Assembly (NCBI GenBank): GCA_028386065.3
Contig: JAKUCV010002077.1
Location: forward strand, 4,112 to 68,111
DNA length: 64,000 bases
DNA from: Turnera subulata
Lineage: Eukaryota; Streptophyta; Magnoliopsida; Malpighiales; Passifloraceae
Direction of reading: 5' to 3'
Below are positions 1-11,877 of this stretch, in pieces. The notes under the pieces were generated by a model. It did no database searches and was not told the origin of the DNA. It saw only the letters and a list, made by a program, of their open reading frames with translations. Positions within the stretch are counted from its first letter, which is position 1; every line of letters begins with the position of its first letter. Both the position numbers and the translations under genes were made by a program.

Positions 1-266
1 TTGAGTGTTTTACCTTGTACAAATGAGTCCTAACTTCTCTTGCTCTTCTTTGCACTTCAACTCTTGATCATATCTTCACTTGAATTCTTGATCACTTTGG
101 TTGAGTACTTGTTTGCTTGATTTCTTTTTGCTTCATCTTGGTTATGATCTTGGTTTGTCATTTATCAAAACCTGTAATGAATGAACCATGAAGACATAGG
201 TTCTAACACACAAGGCCTCTAATGGATTAAAAAACAAGGTCTTATTTTTTTTCTTTTTGGCCTATA

Positions 267-683
267 TTAGACTCGAGGTCTAATTATTTTTAATTTTTTT
301 ATTTTATTAAACTTGGCCTAAAGAAAAACAAAAAAATGACTTATTTTAGACAGACGGTCTAAATCAATTTTCTCCCATTGGTGACATATCGTCGAAAAAA
401 ATTAATAATAAATTTTTTTTAGACATGTGGTCTAAATTAATTTTATTTTGGATTTATGACCTAACCAAAATTAAATTGTCCATGTTAAAAATATGTAAAT
501 TTTATTTTATAGGCTTTTGACCCAAAAAAATAAAATTAGTCGAGACAGAAGTCTAATATTATTTTGTTTAATTAGAATGAAATGGCCAAAATAAAATAAA
601 ATTGGTCTATTTTGGACACAAGGTCTGAATAATTTGTTTTGGCTCATGGCCAAAAATTGTCCACATTATACGTACGGTCTAAT
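267..683. repeat. Degenerate array of TTAGAC-N5-GTCTAA palindromes
   Basis: Six imperfect palindromes of the form TTAGAC, five or so bases, GTCTAA start near 267, 346, 419, 541, 612 and 666. The first three are clear; the last three have one or two changes per arm. Spacing is irregular at 54-122 bases. Between them a second recurring motif, GGCCTA or GGCCAAA, can be seen. No function is known to me; it could be the U3 or leader of a decayed element. Confidence 0.5.
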
Positions 684-1291
684 CAAAATTTATTATAAGG
701 ATTATGGCTTAGAATGAAATTATAAGGGTTCTAATAGTTTCCTTAAAAGATCCATAGAAAGAAATTAATCATATGGACTAATTCCCTGGGCATAAATTTT
801 GTATTTATATTTTACCTCCAATAAGTTACAATCCAAATATTTCTAGTCTACTTTTTTTGGTAAATTTGGCATGAGAGATAATTTCTATATTAATTTGTTT
901 AACATTAGTACTTGGCATGCTAATTAGTTTAGCATCACATGTTAATTAGTTTAACAATTATTTTTGATTAATTTGTTGAACTTATAATCCACATGGGATT
1001 ATAAAATTATGCTTGACAATTGTGATGTTTGAAGCATGATTAATGCTTAGTTGTGTTATTGATTAAATTAATTTTCATTAAGCAATCAACTATAGGACGA
1101 TGATTGGGAACATTGTGAATTTTCGACTCCGGGTTATGCATGTGATTATTAACTTAGTCAATTGATACTTAGCATTGTATATGTATGTATGTTGAACATT
1201 ATACCTTGTATGAGTTCTTTTATGTATTTTATTTGTTAAAATGGTTACCGCTTCCTAAGTTATCATTGCGTAGCTCAACAAAAAGTTGATG

Positions 1292-1435
1292 CTTAATGGC
1301 GATAATTATGAAATCTTGAATTTAGTGTTCCGACACGAGCTACTAGAGCAAAGTGCTCTTGAAATCATCAATATAGACTTGGAAGTTGAAGGTAGATCAG
1401 TACAGCAAACAATACAATACAAAGTACCATTGTAA
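1292..1435 (+). pseudogene. Copia-type gag N-terminal fragment (relic)
   Basis: A 47-residue open stretch begins LNGDNYEILNLVFRHELLEQ, resembling the N-terminal part of plant Ty1/copia Gag (LNG-NY--W, then a helix with LLEQ). The usual tryptophan after NYE is absent. It ends at TAA 1433-1435 and no zinc knuckle or pol follows. The match rests on one short motif, so this is a tentative call. Confidence 0.35.
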
Positions 1436-2636
1436 CAAAAGTGTTACAATGATGACTAAAAGGGTCATTCTGCTAATGACGAAATTGGATAGTACAAAAA
1501 GGTACTTTACTTTGCATGAGCTTGCAAACTTTGTATTTTTGACAGTTTTATTTTGTGTGTAACTAAATATAATTCTTAGTGAATTATAGACTTAGTAGCC
1601 ACAAGTTATATTGTATAGAGATGTGATACATTGCCTGATTAACATTGAGTCTCACATAGAGATTAAACGTTATGAAATGTAAGTGGCTATAATAAGGTTG
1701 TTGCTTAAATACTCATATCATACAAGTTAGCCTTGTGTGACGTATGAGACCCGAGCTTACAAGATGGATGTCTTTTCTAACAAGTTTTGATTTCAGTAAC
1801 CATACATATTTTTATGACAATTTATAAAATTGATTTTGATTCAATTTTATATGGTTTTGATCTTGTGACGGAATAATGCTAGATTTGGTCATACAGACCA
1901 ACAAAGAATGCCAAGTTTAGCAAAATAATGTTTGTTTCCTAGTGTGAACACCCAAATTTGACCCACGATTTATTCTATTTTCTTTGGATTATAGATGTGT
2001 TTGTCTTTTATTGATGAGATGATTTGATTTTTGGCATGAATATGTTTGTGATTTGATTTGGTGGAATAGTGGTGTTTTATTTGTTTAGTTCTTTTTGTTT
2101 GTTTTTGCCATTTATTATTTATGTAACTTTGGGTTGAAAATAAATATTAAGTCTAGGCTAATAAGATATGGATCCTCCAGTAGTAGCAGCCCAATTAAAC
2201 ACATTACTTGCAGCTGATTTTAATTTCTAATTTTCGTGGATTTTTAGAATTAAATTTACCTTTTGCCTTTTGTGTTCTTATGGTAATTTGAATAGAAAAG
2301 AGGCATAATTTGATGTTGATAAATAGGAAAAGTAGTGGAGTGGGATATAATTTTGGAGTGTTTCTGGGTCAAAGAATATTCTTGAGGGCGTGGAAACCAA
2401 CTAGGAATCAGATTGGAGGAGAAAAGGGCCCATAAAAGGAAAAGTTCTAGGCGGTCGAGGAGGGATGATCGTCATGCCCTGCTAGTCGTCACGACATGTC
2501 CAATGGGGCTATGGCGGTTAAAGGTTCCAGAATCTTCTTTTTTCCTCCTTTTCTTATTCCTAGCTCTTAACCGTCAGATATAGGGATTCCATCTCGACCC
2601 TTAGATTATTAGGACGTCCCCTGGTCTCCTGAAAAC

Positions 2637-2646
2637 TATAAATAGA
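2637..2646 (+). promoter_or_regulatory. TATA box in gypsy-like LTR
   Basis: CTATAAATAG lies about 700 bp into the LTR, followed by a C-rich segment. The copy at 53869-55132 has the same box near 54354. Conservation across copies supports it as the core promoter of this LTR family. Confidence 0.6.
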
Positions 2647-2892
2647 CCCCCCATTACACATAGTTGGGAGATACATTAGAATTATTGTCTAACACCTTAA
2701 TCATTTAGTGCTTGGAGAAAGCCTAGTTCTCTAAGTTTAGGATTCATTAGAGGAGCTGATATTCTGGAGAAAACTCATGGAGAGGAGTTGCAATTTGCTC
2801 TCACAATATGTTGGTTGCTCAGTTCTATTTCCCTGTATGGATGTTTGAAATTTCTAATGAGATTCAGTTTCTCATGATTGTATTTATGAGCA

Positions 2893-2897
2893 CTCCC
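2893..2897. repeat. Target site duplication CTCCC, left
   Basis: CTCCC directly precedes the left LTR at 2898 and recurs directly after the right LTR at 11317-11321. A 5-bp duplication is normal for copia integrase, and it fixes both ends of the element. Confidence 0.9.
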
Positions 2898-4391
2898 TCT
2901 AAGTAACCGGGCATGCAAACTTGACAATCAAAATGCAGCGGAAAGACCCGGCACTCATGGAGGATCCATGTGAAGCTAACTAAACCGAATAACAATTTTT
3001 CGTACCTTGCTTGGTTGAGGTCTTTCACCCAACTGTAGTGTAGAATCAGCAAGAACCCGACAAGAAATCCGGCTCCTCTACGGTATCCACACGAACCGTT
3101 GATGTCCAGCTAGCAATCGTCTCACGATCACCAACCCGAGCACTCCCAAACCGCAGTGCTAGCTGCAGAATTTTCGAGAGCTAGAGACTAGAGAGTGTTT
3201 GATGTGTTTTTCTCAAGTTTGAAGAGTGTGTTAAGCATTGCTTGGTCTAAAATCCAACCCTATTTATACACAATTGAAATGCATAGTTTATTAAGTCATT
3301 GGCCAACATAATCATGTCTTATCTTTCATGATTATGTTTCCACTATGACTTAATGCTCCACTAAGCATTAATTATATATATCATCATATATAGGATTACA
3401 CATCATATGGCACTAATTCTGGTTCAATAATTCTGATAATTAGTGAACCAAATCAGCCCAAAACGACCTGGTCCAACCATGGTCCACCCACTTGGTCGAA
3501 CCACGGTCCAACTATGGTTCAACCACCTGCTCGAATCAACAGTTCTAAGTGTGTGACCCTGTAGGCACTTGTAATGTTTGGCAATAATTGTAAAATCTCA
3601 TTTTACAATTATAAACAATGAGCGGTGTCTAGCAACACATCGTTGCTACCCAAACGACAAGATCAGTACTGATTCATTATGCCTCGCAAACATGTCATCG
3701 TCCCTTCGTCCCATTATCAAGATTAAACACGAGACATGGAATAAGTCAATCTCGTATATGTTTAATCTAATTTTCTTGATCCCCGAGTTAACTGTGTAAA
3801 GCGGATACTAATGATATCACCATATCACATAATCCGAGCATGGCCATGCATTTACAGTTCAACTCTATCAAGAGGCCCTTCTGATAATATATACCCGTTA
3901 TATGGGTTGGACGAATCCCATCTTGATCATACAAAACCCATTACACATTATATCATATACCCAATGATTACACTAAGGCCTACTCAGTTACGAATAGCCA
4001 AGAGTAATATCAAAGTATATGACTCACATGTTGGGAACCTTGTTGATCTCAGGTCTAAGGACAATACATATAAGAACCACTACTGACAATCATATATCGT
4101 TCCATGTAGTGTTCTTATGTTGGGTCAGTCCAGACCACAAGTTCTCTAACTTGTACCCGTATGTAGAATTCATATCTCATATAATTCTCAACATACGCTA
4201 GTCTTAATTTATTATTACAACCCATCCATAATAATAATCGACTAGAGACATTTAAGAATATAAAATATTCTAGGGTTAGAAATATGTGCAAGCGTTTATC
4301 TCATAAACATATTTATTGGAATAACCTTAATGTATTTATGTGACTATGTATAATCATCCACTGATTGGCTTTTGGGCATATTACACTAACA
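2898..4391 (-). repeat. Copia element 3' LTR (left copy)
   Basis: 1494 bp. It matches 9800-11316 along its length, with small indels. The outer end reads TCTAAGTAACC where the other copy has TGTAAGTAACC, so the terminal TG is mutated here. The inner end is ...CACTAACA, followed immediately by the polypurine tract. Confidence 0.95.
3260..3269 (-). promoter_or_regulatory. TATA box in copia LTR (left copy)
   Basis: On the minus strand this reads TGTATAAATAGG. The same box is at about 10172-10181 in the right LTR, which is the 5' LTR and would drive the element. Confidence 0.55.
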
Positions 4392-4406
4392 ATCTCCCAC
4401 TTGCAC
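4392..4406 (-). promoter_or_regulatory. Polypurine tract of copia element
   Basis: The minus strand reads GTGCAAGTGGGAGAT directly against the 3' LTR. This is the plus-strand primer sequence commonly seen in plant copia elements and confirms the minus orientation. Confidence 0.85.
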
Positions 4407-6244
4407 TACAGCCAATCATCCATGTATCTAATGCCAATGGATGCAGTATGACCATCATGCTTCTGCTGTGTGAGTGGCTTAGTCAGTGGATCTGCTACAT
4501 TGTTCTCAAAAGGAACTTTGCACAGCCTGACATTGCTTCTATCAATGATCTCTCTAATAAAATGATAGCGTCGGAGTATATGTTTGGATCTCTGGTGGTA
4601 TCTAGGTTCTTGAGCCTGTGCGATTGTCCCATTGTTGTCACAATAAAGCTCAATCGCACTGTCAATACTAGGAACCACCGCAAGTTCAGTTACGAACTTC
4701 TTAATCCAAATAGCCTCTTTCGCTGCATCTGAGGCGGCTATGTACTCAGCCTCAGTTGTAGAGTCGGCAACTGTCTCTTGCTTTGAACTCTTCCAGCATA
4801 CAGCACCACCTCCAAGACAAAACACATAACCTGACTGCGATCTAAAGTCATCCCTGTCAGTTTAGAAGCTAGCATCTGTGTAACCCTTTACAACAAGCTC
4901 ATCATCACTTCCATATACAAGGAATGCATCCTTAGTCCTTCTCAAGTACTTAAGGATGTTCTTAACCGCTGTCCATTGACTTTCACCAGGATCAGATTGG
5001 TATCTGCTTGTGACACTTAATGCATATGCGACATCCGGTAGAGTACATAGCATGGCATACATGATACTTCCTATTGCTGATGCATAAGGAATCTTACTCA
5101 TTCGCTCTCTCTCCTTAGATGTTCTAGGACATTGATTCTTTAAGAGAGATACGCCATGTGACATGGGCAAGAAACCTTTCTTGGAATCTTGCATGCTAGA
5201 CCTCTTTAGCACCTTGTCAATATATGTACTTTGACCTAGCCCAAGAAGCCTTTTGGATCTATCTCTATAGATCTTTATACCTAGTACGTAGGCAGCTTCT
5301 CCTAAGTCTTTCATTGAGAAATTCTTTCCTAACCAAGTCTTTACAGACTGTAGTGTTGGAATATCATTCCCAATGAGAAGAATGTCGTCAACATAGAATA
5401 ACAAGAAAACGATAATGCTCCCACTAACCTTCTTGTAAACACATGGCTCATCTTCATTTTTAATGAAACCAAACTATTTGATTACTTCATCAAAACGAAG
5501 TTTCCAACTCCTAGAAGCTTGTTTTAATCCATAAATGGATCTTTGCAACTTACATACCTTGTTAGCTTTTTTTGGAGTTACAAAACCTTCAGGTTGTGTC
5601 ATGTACACATCCTCTAAAAGATTTCCATTAAGGAAAGTGGTTTTGACATCCATTTGCCATATCTCATAATCATGGTATGTTGCTATAGCCAATAGAATCT
5701 GGATGGATTTAACCATGGCAACTGGTGAGAAAATTTCATCATAGTCAATACCATGAACTTGCTTAAAACCTTTCGCAACCAATCGCCCTTTAAAGGCAAT
5801 CACATTACCATCCATGTCAGTCTTTTTCTTAAAGACCCACTTGCACCCAATAGGTTTTATCCCTTCAGGTGGATCAACCAAGGTCCATACCTTGTTTTCA
5901 TACATGGATTCCATCTCCGAATTCATGGCTTCTAGCCACTTCTTAGAGTCTGGACCCGTAATAGCCTGCTGGTAGGAAGTGGGCTCATCCTCTTCTATGA
6001 GCATCACGTCTCCAGTATGAGTCATAAGAAATCCATATCTCTCAGGCTCATGCCGAATCCTATCAGACCTACGTAGTCCATGCGTTACAGGCACAGGTTT
6101 TTCACCCACAACATCTTGTGGTTCCTGTCCTTGTTCCATCTCAGCCTCTATACCTCGAACTTCATCGAGTTCTATTTTTCTCCCACTGATCTTTCTAGAA
6201 ATGAATTCTCTTTCTAGAAAAATAGCAGTACGAGCAACAAACAC
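4406..6244 (-). pseudogene. Copia reverse transcriptase and RNase H, broken
   Basis: Three open stretches in one frame: 5474-6244, 4862-5404 and 4406-4825, separated by TAG at 5474-5476 and TAA at 4862-4864. The first holds the RT N-terminal half: WVFKKK, RLVAKGF, the MDVKTTFLNG motif (usually MDVKTAFLNG) and IYGLKQASR. The second holds the active site FYVDDILL and the connection with YASAIGSIMYA. The third holds RNase H with [12 protein letters not shown] and [11 protein letters not shown], ending DWL just before the polypurine tract. The TAA replaces a codon in a segment that normally reads DASFQTD, consistent with a C-to-T change. Without readthrough no active enzyme could be made. Confidence 0.95.
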
Positions 6245-7195
6245 TTTGTGCTCTGTGGGATTATAGAAATAATATCCTTTAGTTTCCTTAGGATATCCAA
6301 CAAAGAGGCACTTGACGGATTTAGGCCGAGTTTATCTGATGCTTCTCGTCTCACGAAAGCCTCACAACCCCAAATCCTCATAAAAGACAAATTGGGACGC
6401 TTCCCTGTCCATATCTCATATGGTGTCTTTTCAACCGATTTAGATAGAACACGGTTAAGTGTAAAGGCAGCACTTAATAATGCATGCCCCAAAATGAAGA
6501 AGGAAGGTCAGCTTGACTCATCATAGAACGAACCATGTCTAACAAAGTTCTATTCCTCCTTTCAGATACACCATTCCATTGAGGCGTACCTGGTGGAGTA
6601 AGTTGTGATGAAATACCACATTACTTTAGATGATCAAGAAAATCTCGGTCTAAGTATTCACCTCCTCGATCAGATCGAAGCATTTTAATACTCTTGTCGA
6701 GTTGATTCTGTACTTCACTCTTGAATTCTTTGAACTTTTTAAAGGATTCTGACTTGTGTTTCATAAGATACACATAGCCATATCTACTGTAATCATCAGT
6801 AAATGTAATGAAGTACTGAAAACCACCTCTAGCCTTTGTTGATATAGGTCTGCATACATCAGAATGTATAAGACCTAACAAGTCCAAAGCTCTTTCACCT
6901 TTACCAACAAAAGGAGCCTTCGTCATTTTGCCTAATAAACATGACTCACATGTCTCATATGATTCAAAATCAAATGAGTTTAAAAGTCCATCTTTATGGA
7001 GTTTAGAAATACGAGTCTCGATTATATGGCCCAATCGACAATGCCAGAGATAGGTTTCATTAGAATCGTTTAATCTAACCTTCTTCGTATGAATGTTATA
7101 GATTGGTGTTTCTAGGTTTAGAACATGCAAACCATTGCTCAAATATGCACCACCATAATAAATATCATTGAAATAAATAGAACAAATTGTTCTTT
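6245..7195 (-). pseudogene. Copia integrase, broken
   Basis: The main open stretch is 6621-7142 (173 codons). It shows the GAG-pre-integrase zinc region (HCRLGH at residues 34-39, CESC at 65-68), the first catalytic Asp in HSDV (95), TDDYSRYGYVY, and the second Asp in RSDRGGEY (158). TAA at 6621-6623 follows. The third catalytic residue, Glu in a WNGVSERRN segment, lies just past the stop. A further stretch (6214-6492) carries the C-terminal part with KTPYEIWTGKRP. Frameshifts sit near 6495 (TTTTGGGGCATGC) and near 6330, and another near 7180 separates it from protease. Confidence 0.9.
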
Positions 7196-8355
7196 ATTAC
7201 AAATGAAAAATCTTTCTTGTCCAGACAAGAGACAGAAATAAAATTCCTGCTTATAGTAGGTACATAATAGCAATCATCAAGTTCCAAAACCAAACCACTC
7301 GGTAAAGATAGATGGTAAGTCCCTACGGCTAATGCAGCAACTCTTGCTCCATTTCCAACGCGTAGGTCTATCTCTCCCTTTGCTAATCTTCTACTCTTTC
7401 TCAATTCCTGCACATTTACACAAATCTGAGAACCACATCCGGTATCTAATACCCATGCTGTAGAGATAGAGATATTAGCTTCTATAACAAAAATACCTGA
7501 AGTGGAAGTCTTACTTCCCTTCTGTTTCTTCACCTCATCAAGGTAAACAGGGCAGTTATATTTCCAATGGCCAGGTTTGTTGCAATGGAAACATTGTCCT
7601 TCCTTTGCAATACCACCTTTGGGTTTCAGCACATGGGAACAAGAAGATGCACATGCACCAAACTTTTTGGCACATTTCTTCTTCTTGTAAAACTTGGCTT
7701 TACCCTTTCCTTTGCCTTTTCCAACCATCAAAATGTTGTTGGATTTGTTTGCCTTCATTTGTTGCTCAACTGTTCCCAACATGTTAAGCAACTCAGACAA
7801 GGATTTGTCAAGATGATTCATATTGAAATTCATGACAAATTGGCTGTAACTATCCGGCAACGATTGCAGGACTAGATCAACAGCCAACTCCTTTTGCAAA
7901 GGAAAACCTAGACCCTCAAGGCTCTCAATGTATCCAATCATTTTGAGCACATGAGGTCTCACCGGTGATGACTCAGCCATCTTGCATTGGAACAATGCCT
8001 TAGAGGTCTCATACCTCTCATGCCTTGCTTGCTCTTCAAAAAGCATTTTCAGATGTTCGATCATATCGAACGCACCCAAGTTCTCATGTTGCTTCTGAAG
8101 CTCAGAGTCCATGTTAACAAGCATAAGGCATGCAACATCCAATGCATCATCAACATGCTTCTTGTAAGCATCTCTTTCCGCCCTAGGAGCATTAGGCGCC
8201 GGTTCATTTGGAACGGGCCCTTCAAGGACATACAACTTCTTTTCTTGTTTGAGGACTATCCTCAAATTGCGATGCCACTTTAGGAAGTTATTCCCATTCA
8301 GCTTTTCCTTCTCAAGGACCGATCACAGAGATTGTGTACTAGTGTTTTGTGCCAT
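7165..8355 (-). pseudogene. Copia gag-protease, stop at codon 11
   Basis: The natural ATG is at 8355 (minus strand) and is followed in the same frame by TGA at codon 11 (8323-8325), probably CGA to TGA. The open part is 366 codons from 8265. It shows a UBN2-type Gag region (about 1-165), a basic stretch with KGKGKGKAKF near 183, one CCHC zinc knuckle CFHCNKPGHWKYNC (225-238), and the protease active site WVLDTG (Asp 274). A frameshift near 7180 ends it before integrase. Gag would form the particle and protease process the polyprotein. The element depends on readthrough or helper proteins if active at all. Confidence 0.92.
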
Positions 8356-9786
8356 GATAACTCTACAACATTGATCAACTTACACAAATAAGAGTCATGT
8401 ATTCATAAAATCACTTAATAAGGAATTTTATTAAATGATGCTCCTACTACATAAATCAAGATAATTATGAGTAGGCCAAGATCCATATTTCACTACAAGA
8501 TAAGTCAGCTTTGGCTGATCACTTATATCATAGTTATTTAGGTAGACAACTCTTGTCAATTACATCTCATGTAACTCTTGGATAGTTGAGTGAACAACAC
8601 TTGTTCTTGTCTATCTCATAGACTTAGCTCAACTCCTTGCCTCTAAGTCCTCAATCCTATTGAGATGACCTAGTTAAGTTCAACCCATAACAAGCAGTTC
8701 GGATATTACAATTATCCTGTCGCACCTTGCTAGGATAAATATTGGCACCTTGCTTTGGCAAAACCTACCAAGTATTGATCTAAGCAATGATGAGTGCTTA
8801 TCATGGAAGGTAACACAAGAGGAACTTAATATTTATATCAACATATTATTCCTATACATCATATGCATGTTCTTGATAAATCATATACTGATGTTTTGTA
8901 AATTTGGAAACCAAAAATACATAAGAACATCGATGTCTAACATTGAATATCGATGTTGTGAGAATCTGATTCTCCCAACTACTTGGCAGTGTTCAAGAAC
9001 ATCGATGTTTAACTCTTGAATATCGATGTCTGACTCTTGAACATCGATGTTTGAGAATTCTAGAACTCGAAACCTTTCGGCAGAGCCCATGAACATCGAT
9101 GTTTAACTTGTGAACATCGATGTCTTGAAGTTTCTGGAAGTTCAAGATTTCTGGCAGTAGTTTTAAACATCGATGTCTAACTTTTAAACATCGATGTTTG
9201 AGACTTCTGGAACTCAAGAACATCAATGTTTGAACGTAAACATCGATGTTTGAGAAATCTGGAATCTCAAACTAATTTGGCAGTGCTCTGGAACATCTAT
9301 GTTTAACTCTTGAACATCGATGTTTGAGAGTTCTGCCAAGGCCACTTGTCATGAGAACATCGATGTTTAACTCTTGAACATCGATGTTTCAAGATTCTGC
9401 CAAAGCCAATCTTCATTAGAACATCGATGTTTGTCACACAACATCGATGTTTGGAAGATCCGGCCAAGGCAAAACTCATGTGAACATCGATGTTTGTCTC
9501 ACAAACATCGATGTTTTGGTCTTGCTGTACTAGAACGACAATCGTTCCATACAAAAACCAACAATCGTTTTTTCCTTGTCGAACTCATTCGACTTACTGC
9601 CAAGAACACCTTGATTGATATCACATACCAATCAAGCGTTCATTGTCAAAACACTTTTGACAAAAACCAACCTCAACATATATCACATATACTAAATGAA
9701 TTCAGCATATCACATATACTATCATGTTCATGATACATCACATATAACAAAAAGAACGTCTAATTCGGTTTAGCGTTTCACAAGAG
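8356..9786 (-). other. Long untranslated leader of copia element
   Basis: 1.43 kb between primer binding site and gag ATG with no credible ORF. It holds a palindrome array (8925-9516) and, nearer the primer site, repeated ATATCACATATACTA-like words (about 9675-9750). Leaders this long are larger than usual for copia elements and may carry packaging or regulatory signals; that is inference. Confidence 0.7.
8925..9516. repeat. Array of ~19 AACATCGATGTT palindromes
   Basis: About 19 copies of a 12-base perfect or near-perfect palindrome, AACATCGATGTT. Two have a changed core (ATCAAT, ATCTAT) and a few have AATATCGATG. Many occur as pairs about 22-25 bases apart (for example 9357-9391), each pair followed by a spacer such as TTCTGCCAAGGCC, so a higher-order unit of about 60-70 bases exists. 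The array lies inside the copia leader. Confidence 0.9.
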
Positions 9787-9798
9787 GCTCCGCTACCA
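9787..9798 (-). promoter_or_regulatory. Primer binding site of copia element
   Basis: The minus strand reads TGGTAGCGGAGC one base inside the 5' LTR. It resembles the plant initiator tRNA-Met site TGGTATCAGAGC with two changes. Confidence 0.8.
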
Positions 9799-9799
9799 C

Positions 9800-11316
9800 T
9801 GTAAGTAACCGGGCATGCAAACTTGACAATCAAAATGCAACGGAAAGACCCGGTACTCATGGAGGATCCATGTGAAGCTAACTAAACCGAATAACAATTT
9901 TTCGTACCTTGCTTGGTTGAGGTCTTTCACCCAACTGTAGTGTAGAATCAGCAAGAACCCGACAAGAAATCCGGCTCCTCTATGGTATCCACACGAACCG
10001 TCGATGTCCAGCTAGCAATCGTCTCACCATCACAAACCCGAGCACTCCCGAACCGCAGTGCTAGCTGCAGAATTTTCGAGAGCTAGAGACTAGAGAGTGT
10101 TTGATGTATTTTTCTCAAGTGGAAGAGTGTGTTAAGCCTTGCTTGGTCTAAAATCTGATCAAACCTTCACCCTATTTATACACACTTGAAATGCATTGTT
10201 TATTAAGTCATTGGCCAACATAATCATGTCTTATCCTTCATGATTATGTTTCCACTATGACTTAATGCTCCACTAAGCATTAATTATATATATCATCATA
10301 TATAGGACTACACGTCATATGGCACTAATTCTGGTTCAATAATTAGTGAACCAAATCAGCTCAAAACGACCCGGTCCAACCATAGTCCAACCAAGGTTCA
10401 ACCATGGTCCACCCACCTGGTCGAACCACGGTCCAACCATGGTTCAACCACCTGCTTGAATCAACAGTTCTAAGTGTGTGACCCTGTAGGCACTTGTAAC
10501 GTTTGGTAATAATTGTAAAATCTCATTTTACAATTATAAACATTGAGCGGTGTCTAGCAACACATCGTTGCTACCCAAACGACAAGATTAGTACTGATTC
10601 ATTATGCCTCGCAAACATGTCATCGTCCCTTCGTCCCATTATCAAGATTAAGCACGAGACATGGAAAAAGTCAATCTCGTATATGTTTCATCTAAGTTTC
10701 TTGATCTCTGAGTTAACTGTGTAAAGCAGATACTAATGATATCACCATATCACATAATCCGAGCATGGCCATGCATTTACAGTTCAACTCTATCAAGAGG
10801 CCCATCTGATAATATATATCCGTTATATGGGTTGGACGAATCCCATCTTGATCATACAAAACCCACTACACATTATATCATATACCCAATGATTACACTA
10901 AGGTCTACTCAGTTACGAATTGCCAAGAGTAATATCAAAGTATATGACTCACATGTTGGGAACCTTGATCATCTCAGGTCTAAGGACAATACATATAAGA
11001 ACCACTAATGACAATCATATAACGTTCCATGTAGTGTTCTTATGTTGGGTCAGTCCAGACCACAAGTTCTCTAACTTGTACCCGTATATAAAATTCATAT
11101 CTCATATAATTCTCAACATACGCTAATCTTAATATATTATTACAACCCATCCATAATAATAATCGACTAGGGACATTTAAGAATATAAAATATTCTAGGG
11201 TTATAAATATGTGCAAGCGTTTATCTCATAAACATATTTATTGGAATAACCTTAATGCATTTACATAACTATGTACAATCATCCACTGATTGGCTTTTGG
11301 GCATATTACACTAACA
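9800..11316 (-). repeat. Copia element 5' LTR (right copy)
   Basis: 1517 bp, matching 2898-4391. It has intact TG...CA ends (TGTAAGTAACC...CACTAACA). The TATA box is near 10172-10181 on the minus strand. Confidence 0.95.
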
Positions 11317-11321
11317 CTCCC
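11317..11321. repeat. Target site duplication CTCCC, right
   Basis: Partner of 2893-2897; see there. Confidence 0.9.
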
Positions 11322-11877
11322 GTTATGTGTGAGTGAGAAATATTAGAAATAGTGAGTCTACCCATAAGGGGTATTCAGTTAAGCCCAACTAGGACCCAAC
11401 TTAAGCAATATATGAGCAACCTTAAGGGTGTGCTGTAAATATACGCTTTGTGTAGATCACTTAGTAACCTGCACACTGCAATTTTTGGGATTTAGACTGT
11501 GGAGATAAGGGGACCGATCCGACACACTATGACGGTCTCTACCGACTAGTAATTCATGCCAAGGCTCTCGATCCTGATACCGCGCTATCACTTTAGTGCT
11601 AGGAAACACAAGTAAGCCTCCTGCGCTATTTTATATTTGTTATAGATTCCTTCACAAAATAATAATTTCTTTTGATATTTATTTCTTAATATACTACTTA
11701 TTTAGCCATGCCCATATGTCCAATACAGATCTATATATATACTAGTTTAATTACACTCTTTTTGGAATAATTTGTAGTTGAACTTCTAACATTCCCCAAA
11801 AAAATTAATTAATATTTGTTCAGAAAATACTTCATTTAAACCGATTTAATTACATCATAAAAATGATATGCCAACAA
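11322..11877. other. Noncoding DNA flanking the copia insertion
   Basis: No ORF and no repeat signature that I recognise. It is the original continuation of the sequence ending at 2897. Composition is mixed to 11630 and AT-rich after that. Confidence 0.5.

Larger units (their letters stand above)
1..1942. other. AT-rich intergenic DNA, decayed repeat remnants
   Basis: There is no sustained open reading frame. Two structures stand out and are listed separately: a degenerate array of short palindromes between about 267 and 683, and a gag-like fragment at 1292-1435. The rest is AT-rich with homopolymer runs and looks like very old retroelement sequence. I see no promoter or gene in it. Confidence 0.6.
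1943..2897 (+). mobile_element. LTR fragment, Ty3/gypsy-like TGTGAACACCC family, copy 1
   Basis: The segment begins TGTGAACACCC and matches, in order, pieces at 49194-50608 and 53869-55132, which shows a dispersed LTR family. Shared landmarks are the GACCCAC start, a TTTTCGTGGA-type segment near 2235, a TATA box near 2637 and the 'AGTGCTTGGAGAAA' segment after it. The copy at 53869-55132 retains a 3' end (GGTCCTCACA) and a TGGCGACTCC motif of the kind found in Tat/Athila-like gypsy LTRs. This copy is interrupted by the copia element at 2898. I could not find its continuation after 11321, so its 3' end is unknown. Confidence 0.6.
2898..11316 (-). mobile_element. Full-length but defective Ty1/copia retrotransposon
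   Basis: An 8.4 kb element on the minus strand. Two LTRs (2898-4391 and 9800-11316) are flanked by CTCCC duplications. A primer binding site abuts the right LTR and a polypurine tract the left LTR. The order gag, protease, integrase, reverse transcriptase, RNase H is the Ty1/copia order. Coding is broken by in-frame stops at 8323-8325, 6621-6623, 5474-5476 and 4862-4864 and by at least three frameshifts (near 7180, 6495 and 6330). The LTRs differ by about 6 bases in the first 235 I compared, so the insertion is moderately young. A 1.4 kb leader between primer site and gag holds a palindrome array. Confidence 0.95.

Noticed and set aside
4340..4732. 130-codon plus-strand ORF in the copia element
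   Set aside because: It lies antisense to the RNase H region and has no motif of its own; it is a shadow of the real frame.
8881..9733. ORFs rich in IDV and HRC repeats
   Set aside because: Translation of the palindrome array in all frames; not coding.
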